DNA from: Apostichopus japonicus
Taxonomy: Eukaryota; Echinodermata; Holothuroidea; Aspidochirotida; Stichopodidae
NCBI RefSeq assembly: GCF_037975245.1
Contig: NC_092577.1
Location: 20,954,898 to 21,018,897, forward strand
Direction of reading: 5' to 3'
DNA: 64,000 bases
Numbering within the stretch: the first letter of the stretch is position 1; each line of letters begins with the position of its first letter. Positions 55,406 to 64,000 of this stretch are shown here, piece after piece. The position numbers were made by a program, and so were the translations under genes. The notes under the pieces were generated by a model. It was given only the letters and a program-made list of their open reading frames with translations, was not told where the DNA came from and made no database searches.

Positions 55406-56568
55406 TGAAATTGTAATTGTTGGATGTTAGGCCACCCTTCAAGTTTAGATCTAAATGCATCGGCGATTGATAAATTATTACCATATATATCGTCAACAAG
55501 TTTTTGTACCTCTATATAGGTGGAATCAGTAGGGCCCAAGAAATAGACCTCCAATGCATCCTTAGGTGGACCACAAAGGTACCGTTAAAGATATTTTTGA
55601 AGTATATTTTCTCAAAAGGGGTATGCCCTTATTCTCTAACAATAAATCAATAGCACACATCCAGCCAGGATACTGTAACGGGTCACCACTAAATATTACA
55701 GGTTCTGGAAGTCTACTTAGAGATACTTGATACAACAAATCATTAGTGAAATTACCTACGTTGGCACGGGTTGCCGTAGGCTGATCATTGTTTCCACCTG
55801 TTATGGGAACATTAGATTTAGTGACGCCTTGTCTTAGTACGGGTTGCTCTAAATTTGCCTCATATGGTAGGTGCTTCCTATCCTGTGGGTAATTTACATC
55901 ACCCAGGGTTTCGACATAATTTCGAGTATATTTAAGACTATCATCTGGGAAATCCATGTGCACTGAACCCTGTTCTCCAATTGCATCGAATTTTACCTTA
56001 GCTATGGCTAATTCTGACCTTTGCAATTCAGCTTTATGTTTTGCCCTTCACTCTAATTGCTGGACCTGAAATTTTGCCTTCTTTGTTTTAGTTTGGCATC
56101 GTGGGCTGCAATTGTTGTTACAATTTCATCTTTCGTAGAAGAATGACATTTTGCCGACACTGATGATTTTGAACTTGAGTCTTGGCTAGTTACAGAATGA
56201 ATATACTCAGAAACCCTCTTTATTAGATTACAGTGTTCTAATTCTATTGCCTCAAAAATCGAATATTTAGAACCCATTTGATCAACGGTCGAAAGCCAAT
56301 TATCAACTTCGATGTACACATTAGACAAATCTGCCATACTTTCTAATAGAACATCACGTTCGGCCTTAACATCTACAAAATTGATCCTTTCAAAGTAGGC
56401 ATTCTGTCTTTAACACATGTTTACGCCACTTAGAGATTATGCCTCTAAATGTTTGCTCCTTTCGACCCAACTGATACTGAAAACCTTTCTCATTCAAAAT
56501 CTTACACGAGTATTAAACCCAGACGTTTGGTCTCCAGAAACCGTGCCCTCATTATCGGCAGAGTCCAT
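55406..56568 (-). pseudogene. BEL/Pao-like gag remnant
   Basis: From an ATG at 56568 (MDSADNEGTVSGDQTSG) the minus strand holds, in several frames, a helical N-terminal region. A LPEPVIFSGDPLQYPGW block follows (the BEL/Pao Gag DUF1759 signature), then a later DIYGNNLSIADAFRSKLEGW block. At least three frame changes separate these (near 56490, 56040 and 55600). Pol is absent; the fragment ends where the DUF6589 scrap begins. Confidence 0.7.
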
Positions 56569-56601
56569 CATAATACTGAATTGTTAAAGGTTCAACTCAA
56601 A

Positions 56602-59560
56602 GTGCTTTTTACGTGATCCGCCATGCGGGATACAAATCGTCACGGCCAAACGGCACTACCGAACCATCCCATTCTAAAAAAGGAAACTCATGTCAAGCGA
56701 GCCAAAAAAACAACATACGCCCGCCGACCTGCAGCGACCCGCCCGCCGACCTGCAACGCCCAACACCCCCCCCCCCACTGAAACATTAAAAAAAAATACA
56801 AAAGGACGACCAGCACTCAGCGAAACGAAGAACATCTCCCCAGCACACCACCGTCCAAAAAAGGCAGCCCCAGATTAACGGCGAAAATCGCCTTCAATTT
56901 GAAGGCGAATGTCAGACTTCACCGCCTCCAGGACTGCCTGCCAACTGGCAACCTTCCCCCTAAAAACCAAATTACATCTATTCCGCCAAAGATGTTTTTT
57001 TACAATAGAGCAAACAAAAATAATGCGATGCAATACAGCTACCGAACAAACTGGAGGGTCTACCCCATATAATATAAAGCCCTGTCTTACCGACCATGAA
57101 CGGTCTCCCGTTACACGGTCGGTCCAGGTCTGGAACCACTCCCATAAGTTTAAAACAAAGCAACAATGCCAAAAAACATGAGCGGTACTCTCTAAGGTGT
57201 CACAGCCGGGCACAGTCCATCACCCAATCGCCAATGATACCTTTTTAGGTTGGTCACCAAGGCACCGTGTGCAATTCTCCATGCAAGATCACGGAGCCTG
57301 CAACCATTCAGCCTCGAATGCACCGAACGCCATACTTCGGCAGAATGACGTCCCTGTACAAAAATTGCATTCAAGGCCCTATCCCGCAACGAACTGTGAA
57401 CGAGGGCCGGCTGTGACAGGTCAACAGGGGGCAACTCAATCAGAGCGGAGCAAATGACACGCACCACCCTGTTTGGAGTACTACTATGCGGTTCTGTTGC
57501 TAAACAGCGCCGGGACCCATCGACGCAGGTGCAATCCGCCCCAAAAACGTACAAAATATGAACAAGGCAACCCTGGGTCAGTCACCGCTACAAACAATTG
57601 CTTAAATAACAAAGAGGTTAATTTACTTCCCAGATGAACCACCCCTAGTACCTCTTTCTCCAGTTTACAATACCGCCCTCTTGACCAGCTCTGTGCTACC
57701 CGACCAAATGAATGAATATATCGCTCTCTCCAACCGAACCAGGACGAGACGCGGAATTGGGAACACCGCGCCCGGGTACCACATGATGGGCGAAACAAAA
57801 CCTTTAATAACGGTGACTTTCCCCAAGATCGAAAGCCAGCGGGTGCCAAAAGTTTCGAGCCTACTCTCAAATACCTCAGCCCTCTCGTTCCAGGTGACAT
57901 CACAAAGGTGCATCGTATCCGAACCGTATACCATTAATTTTGATATTCTGATCCGACCACGACGCAGCGAATGGTAAGTCTCTGTATCTCCAGCTACCAA
58001 GGCGAAGGCCCTTTGTCTTTTCCGGATTCAACTTCGCCCCGGTAGCTCTCTCAAAGATAGAGAAATCCTGCGAGAGGGCACGAAAGGAGCCCGGACTCGA
58101 AACAACACACGTGACGTCATCGTTATATTTAATGCATTTCACTTTGGCACCCCCTGGCACAACGAATGGGGCAAGTGTGGAGTCCCTTTCCAAAAGACGA
58201 GAGAGCGGCTCGCTAAACAAAACAAAGTAATGGAGACAGAGGGCACCCCTGACGCACCCCCCTCTCTACGTCAAAAACCTCCGAACAAAACCCATTTACG
58301 ATTACAGAACTGAAACTTTCCTGATACAAAACAGAAATCCATTTACGAAAATTTGGATGCATCTTAAACGTCTCCAATACGTTCATTAAAATCTCCACCC
58401 ACAAGATGTGGCATAGCCAGTGCAAGGCGGTTGCACAAAGCCTTAGCCAGCAACTTGTAGTCCAGATTTAAGAAGGTGATCGGACGCTTGTTATGGGGAT
58501 CCAAGGGGTCCCCAGACTTGGGCAGCAAAGTAATCATGCCCAGCCGTTGACTTTGGTTTAACAGTCCGTTTTGGAAGGCGTCTTCGAAGACGGCTCTGAT
58601 GTCGGGGCCTTATTATTGCCCAGAAGGCCCGGTAGAATTCCTTCGGAAGCCCGTCCGAACCCGGGGACTTGCCATTCTCCATCTTCGGAAGCGCCTTGCA
58701 AAGCTCAACAGTGGTTATTCCGCCCCCAAAATTTCATTGACATCGTGGGGAACAGTTTTTAACATTCACCTCAACAAATCGGCCTGTGCCGACAAGTCGA
58801 CATTGCCACGCGTAAAGAAACCCGAATAGTAATCTTTATATACGCGGACAATGCTGTGAGGGTCACTAACCACGGTCCCATCAGTAGCGCGCGCAGATGG
58901 GACGCGTCTGTCACCCGCCGATGAGCTTACGGACTGGTAAAACCTCAGTGATGGGCGCTCCTCGGCTTCCACCGCTTCGACATCTAGATAAGTCTGCAAA
59001 GCGATGACAGCCGAAGGGTCGCCAAACCTGACCTCCGCGCAAAGCTTCGAGAATGTTTTTCTTCGACGCCGTGCGCGGGTCACGCAATACTGAATTGCGT
59101 AGCGTTTGATGCGCAACTTGACATCATCCCACCACTGGGATGTAGAGGCAAAGGCCGGCTTCAATGTTTGCCATCCTTTGTACCTGGTCTCGAAACCTTG
59201 GCGGAACTTTGCCTCGCCAAGAATCCGACAGTTAAGCTTCCACAGGCCCCGCCCGATCGGGAAAACAAAACGTGCTACTACAGTGTCATGGTCAGAGAGC
59301 GGACAGCCTGAGCGTCTCGCAAACCGAAAATTTAAAACTCACGGGCGCATACGCCCGATCTATCCTGGAGGCATCTTCCGGAGTCGCTGTCAGACAGCCT
59401 CCGAAGAATCGATGACCACCGTGTCTCCGTCAGACAAAGCCTCCGGAACTGGCGATACCGGCGGCGAACTGGGGACGGAACTAGACGGGTTGATGGGGGA
59501 AGCTGGTGGAGACTTTCTCGGTGCCGGTGTGGCAGTAATGAGTGTCCGGGCGTCCGTAAG
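56602..59560 (-). pseudogene. Tx1-like LINE family B, copy B2, internally rearranged
   Basis: Ends CACGTAAAAAGCAC at 56602 like family A but is clearly diverged in coding sequence. From right to left it has a Pro/Ser-rich ORF1-like tail (about 59560-59420) fused to the middle of the endonuclease (RIDRAYAP, LSDHDTV). The linker region (59164-58766), KSPGSDGLPKEFYRAFW, RGVRQGCPLSPLL and a YNDDV catalytic box (YADD elsewhere, about 58105) come next. The zinc-binding C-terminus follows (RLRDLAWRIAHG, WRLGDGLCP, STAHVFWHC). At least six frame changes break ORF2. The ORF1-endonuclease fusion implies an internal deletion. Confidence 0.78.
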
Positions 59561-60403
59561 ACACTTATTACTAGGAAATAGTGTCTCATTTGCGTGAATA
59601 GTGTCTCAGGGACACTTTCCCTTGCTTTCTACGCCACCGTGGAAAGTGTCCGGGTTCTCTTTAAAGAGCTTTAACGTGGTTCTGTTGAGTGACAAACATT
59701 TCTGGCCCTATCTACGTTCCCTTATTACTTAAATGGAGGTAATTTACTAGCGAAGACCAGGTTGACGATGTTATATATCGGTCAGCATGCACCCTCAAAA
59801 CTCGGTTAAAGCATAACTAATACTTCGAGTGTCGACTGTTGTGGGAAGAGGCGGCAAAATGTTATTATTATCATGGAGACTACACTCCAGAGGGACGCTG
59901 TCCGCTCTATTTCGATCGTCGACTGTCATAAGGCTGCATGATGAATGTTAAACCCATCTTCCGAACTAATTAGTAATGTCTGTCTGACTCTGCTGCTTAT
60001 CAATCGTTATTACCATTAGGGTAGTTGTTTGGAAGGTCGGAATTTCTAAACGTTGGAGAAAGATCAACCATGTAGGTCGAAGGTAAATGTATTTTAACCG
60101 ATACGCGGCGGCGATAGTCCCCCGCTATTTGGAGCATGGAGGTCAAATACGGGGTCAGAGTAAATATATTTTATTCAGTACGCGGGAAATGTGGCAATGT
60201 CCCGCGCTCTACATTCTAGGTGTGAAAAAGTTTTGATTTCACGCATGCGTATTTGCATTCTACTGTAAAAAGTATCTATAAGTCGAATGTACGTCTTGCA
60301 TGTAACGCGCAGGCCCAACATTTATTAGAAGTTGCATATTTGCACGCACAGTTGTACCATTCGGTTGAGCACCAAGAATTGAGACCGTTAACGTACTTAC
60401 AAG
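59561..60403. other. Upstream region of the GIN1-like gene
   Basis: No ORF recognised. GTGTC(T/C) words repeat at 59540-59650. Moderately CpG-rich (ACGCGGCGGCGATAG, TACGCGGGAAATG) from 60095 to 60330, consistent with a promoter. No TATA box is obvious. Confidence 0.35.
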
Positions 60404-63400
60404 ATGACTTCTCCTGGGCTGGATACCGATGAAGAGTACATTATCATTGCTAAATATCTTTCGTCAGGACTGTACCCTGAAAAATCTACTCTAAATCTAA
60501 AAAGGTCGATACGGAGAAGGTCGAAGAGCTTTAAACTAACTGGAGATGCAGACCTAGTTTACGTCGGCCCACATGGCAACGAAGTTCCTAGGGCCGTGAT
60601 TACGGGTGAAGTGGCCAAAACCCACAAAATTCAAAGCTTACACGAAGGATTTGGCGGTAAGTGTATTATTTGTTTATTTGTGTAAAACTTATAGGAATTA
60701 TTTCCACTGAAAATTAATTCAATAGATATGCATATAAAGTGCTTAGGCCCCCTGGGACCTTGCAGATTATAGTTATATTTCATTATTTGTAATCACCTAG
60801 AAGTAGAACTGAAAAGTCTAAAGTTAGGTTAGTGTTAGAGAAAAACGTGATGCATAATTAGGAGGCAAGACACTATAGAACCATAGCCTACGACTTCGAA
60901 AGTAAACCCAGCTATTTCCGACGGGCAAATAGGCTTTATTCAAATTTAAGCCACACCGATTGGCATTTGACAATCTCTGAAATAAAGCCTACTTGATATA
61001 ATTTAGGTTACTGTGGTAACTTCCACATCTTCCAGATCAACTGTCAGTTACATATATCAGCTGTGTAGTATGTATCCATGCCACCATATGAGTATACAAG
61101 CTTTTAATTTCAATAATGATTATGTGTTTGAAATTATTTGGTTACAAAAAAAAAAAAATCTTCATGTCAGAACTTTTCAGATTTGACAATACTAGAAAAG
61201 ATGACATGGGATTAGTCCCCTTACTAGTTAAAAAACAAGGGGGAAAGGGGGGTCCCTGCCTTGTCTATTTTGGGGATCAATAAATTAAGGAGTGATACTT
61301 TAATTTCTCTTTCTTTTGAGAGATTTTCACATATGTTTTAATATGTTGGGGCCGGGATGCGCTCAGACACTGCAGCAGGTCGCATATATGCTATAGGTAA
61401 TCAGTTGGCCACCTGCCCATCACTTCATTGTCATTAGGTTAGCTGTGTTGGCTACGAATGTACGGTTCGATGGGCCTTGTGCTGGTAATATTTTCATTAT
61501 ATGCAAACATGTACATGGTATGAATATTCACTAAACATTCTTGCACAGTAATTAAGGTGGGTGGCGATATGCAAAACAATGTTGCAATTAAGTTAGTGCA
61601 GGTTAAACAATTAAAGTTTATATCATTTATGTTAAAATTGCAATGCATTATCACATAAATGTAGACACTGCTTGGTGATATATGGTAGTATTGCTAGAAT
61701 AGTGACCTAGAAACTAAAATAGGCCTATACTGTAATCTCTTTGACAAATTTGAGGGTGGGTGAATACATTTGTATTCAGTAGGATAGCTGGGTGTTGAGA
61801 GAAACTATTGAAAAAAGAGGAAATAAAAATGCACAACAATTTGCTTTAGTTTGATCCCAAATGTTGTCATGAACTTATTAGACCAATTGATAGGAGTATT
61901 TCGGTGTAATATTAGACCCAAATTTGAAAGGAAGGGATCCGAGGAGGTGGCTAAATCATTAGCAATATCAGGTTTCATTTCAATTTCTGTAAGAAAGCTT
62001 GTAGGAAACGAGTGGTGATTTCACCCATCATTTCATTCACGTACCATATACATATCAACTGTATAGGGAGTATGTGTGGAGATTGCCAGTAGCAGAATGA
62101 AAGATGTACCTCATTCATTTGACTTCAATGTTATAATTTACTGAGCATAAATTAAAGATGATCATGATGGTGGCACATTCAGTAGACTTTAATGACTGGA
62201 GTTATCGGGAATTTTGCCATAATTTTTGATTGTTGCAAAGAACATGTTTTGGAAATTTTTGTAGCTGCGTATAATTAAATCAACAGGGAAACATGTACAG
62301 AGGACTTCATCATTATCTGTTATGAATTTCAAAATAAAAAGAAACCTGAATTGTGATATGAAGCAAGAGTTCAGTAGGTGAATTGTTGTTATAAACGAAG
62401 TATCCGATAAAATTTCCTAGGCAGTAAGTACATTCATATGCAGTACATAAGTGAAGTACGAACAAAGCCATTGCCTTTTGTCCAAAAGTCATCCCCAATG
62501 AACCCATCTGCTTATTTAAACAACATCCATTTGAGTAAAATATGTTACTTTTTTCATGAACAAGAAGACTTCCCTTTCTATACTGTTGCTTCTATGCTGT
62601 AAGTCTACAGTGTTAGTTTCTGTCATCAATATAAAAAAAAATACTTTGAAGTTCCATTCAAAGATTAATTTGTAACATTTCAAATGCTTATAATAAATAC
62701 CGTTGTGCCAATTGTGTGCTTCCTATATCAGTTAGGTGTAACCCTGTCATCTCAATGACAGATCCCATGGCAATTTTCTGACTATCAATCACTCATCCAG
62801 GTACTTATAGATCTGTTCCCCATCCCACAATCAGAGGTGATGAAAATGGTTACCAGGCCTTTTATAGTCTCCTCACAACTACTATCAGCTAGATCACTGC
62901 ATGTGACTTGCATCTCACTTCAGAGATTTCCCATTGGACTTCCGTAACAGTTGGGTTTGAAGAAGTCAGTAATAGGTGTGGTAATGAACAAACAAATTGG
63001 TATCAGAGTCTCAGTGTTAGTTACAATAAAAACAATTGAATGTTTAGCAATTTTCTGAACAGTTATGTTATGAAATGCACAGTTTTAATACTCTTATGTC
63101 ACCCAATTTTGCATTTTTGACCACCCCCCCACACGTAACCTAGCATTAACTATATGGAAAAAGCTCTTTTGCTTCACCACTGCTCTGTAACAATGTTTCC
63201 TTTTAAGAGTAAGTTGGTAGTTGAATCAAGAAAAAGCTTGTTACCTATATGCTAGTGTACCTTAATCATATCCAAGTTTTATCATTGTAATCATGTAAAT
63301 GTATTTTGTTATTTTTAATTGGACTGTCAATTCATGTTCAGTTCACGATAATTTATTCATAGGTGGTCACTTTGGACGTGACAAAACACTAGAAAAGGTG

Positions 63401-63544
63401 ACAAGCAGATACTACTGGCGTGGGATTGCGAATGATGTATTAGAATATGTGAAGCAATGTGAGGCATGCCAAAAGAGTAATAACACCTTCGACAAAAAGG
63501 TGGCCAAACTTCATCCAATACCAGTGACCAGTGTATGGCACCAA
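60404..63544 (+). CDS. GIN1-like integrase gene, first two exons
   Basis: Exon 1 (60404-60656) starts at a true ATG and encodes MTSPGLDTDEEYIIIAKYLS, a basic KRSIRRRSKSFKL stretch and VITGEVAKTHKIQSLHEGFG. The donor GGCG|GTAAGTG is in phase 1. Exon 2 (63363-63544) follows ATTCATAG and encodes GGHFGRDKTLEKVTSRYYWR, YVKQCEACQ and LHPIPVTSVWHQ. It ends CAA|GTAAGT in phase 0. Joined, the two form an H2C2 zinc-binding integrase N-terminal domain (His pair in HEGFGGGHFGRDKT, CEAC). Such domains precede the rve catalytic core in Ty3/Gypsy and Ginger elements and in the captured gene GIN1; the core would lie right of the window. No lesion is seen and splice phases agree, suggesting a live gene. The product presumably binds DNA in the nucleus. 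Confidence 0.72.
60657..63362 (+). other. Intron of the GIN1-like gene
   Basis: AT-rich sequence without recognisable ORFs or repeats beyond a short A run at 61146. Begins GTAAGTG and ends TTATTCATAG. Confidence 0.55.
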
Positions 63545-64000
63545 GTAAGTCCAATGCCAATTGACTTTGCTGTTGCATCTCTTTATTCGGGCTTCTTTCT
63601 TCCATATTTCACTAAGCTGGTGACTTGTATGGATGCACTGTCTGGAATTGAATTCAAGAATTTTCAGGCTTAGTCTGTCCGATATTTATTTCTTAATTGA
63701 AGCAGATAAAGTATTACTTTGAGTATATTCTTTCACACTAAAAATCCCATATGGGGGTCACAATATTTTTGGGAGGGCTCGTGCCCCCCCCCCTCCCCAA
63801 GGACACCCCTGGTGACCCACTGGATTCCAGCACATATCATTAATAACATAGGGCTTCCTTGATGGTTGCCAGTTATTTCAGTCCAAGAAGGTCTTTGTGG
63901 TTAAAAGTTCAAGAATGTAACCCCCTCCTTTTTTTTGGCCTTCTGAGTCACTACTTAGACTGCTTTTGTTGTCATTTATCAAGATAACACAGTCTCCTGT
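63545..64000 (+). other. Start of the second intron of the GIN1-like gene
   Basis: Begins GTAAGTCC. A GTGCCCCCCCCCCTCCCC stretch near 63782 resembles the GTGCCCTCCCCCC scrap at 49350. No coding exon recognised before the window ends. Confidence 0.4.

Overview
The window is nuclear DNA from an animal. Real coding signals are split into short exons with GT/AG junctions, there are no operons, and intergenic DNA is AT-rich and full of transposon debris. The mix of elements (a Tx1-like LINE, Ty3/Gypsy and BEL/Pao gag, a CR1-like LINE tail, tRNA-derived SINEs, a Crypton-type tyrosine recombinase, a GIN1-like integrase, SGNH-domain mobile-element ORFs) and frequent TAGGCCTA-like words fit a marine deuterostome invertebrate, most likely an echinoderm. 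The species cannot be named from sequence alone.

Layout. 1-2.1 kb: minus-strand LTR retroelement start with candidate LTR edge, PBS-like site, an SGNH-hydrolase-like ORF, then gag running off the left edge. 3.4-11.6 kb: the most striking locus, a plus-strand gene whose exons encode a KMT5A-like SET domain, three tandemly duplicated acidic exons, two zinc fingers and a tyrosine recombinase; the recombinase exon of this copy is disrupted. 11.6-12.5 kb: two tRNA-derived SINE heads in TA/TATG microsatellites. 15.4-17.6 and 25.3-27.5 kb: repeats dense in AGGTCA half-sites, the second bounded by short terminal inverted repeats. 19.9-20.4 kb: CR1-like LINE tail. 22.3-24.2 and 41.0-42.9 kb: two ORF1-only LINE copies with target-site duplications and the same deletion of ORF2. 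27.45-27.94 kb: a two-exon minus-strand gene piece with a Myb/SANT-like domain. 29-31.5 kb: tandem duplications. 32.0-36.1 kb: minus-strand cassette of a transposase-like protein (coiled coil, RNase H-like core, tandem Tudor-like C-terminus) followed by a degenerate SGNH ORF. 38.7-46.8 kb: plus-strand gene ending in a RING finger, invaded in an intron by one ORF1-only LINE. 48.5-49.2 kb: foldback/minisatellite MITE. 50-59.6 kb: longer Tx1-like LINE copies, with a BEL/Pao gag remnant and a DUF6589-like scrap between them. 60.4 kb to the right edge: first two exons of a GIN1-like integrase gene.

How it fits together. Most protein-coding capacity is of mobile-element origin, either decayed (LINEs, gag) or captured in spliced genes (SET-recombinase, GIN1-like integrase, perhaps the Tudor-containing protein). 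The ORF1-only LINE copies must have been mobilised by reverse transcriptase from a fuller relative such as the 50-55 kb copy. Several disruptions lie in homopolymer runs, so some pseudogene-looking lesions may be consensus errors in the assembly rather than biology. All protein identities rest on recalled family motifs; no database search was run.
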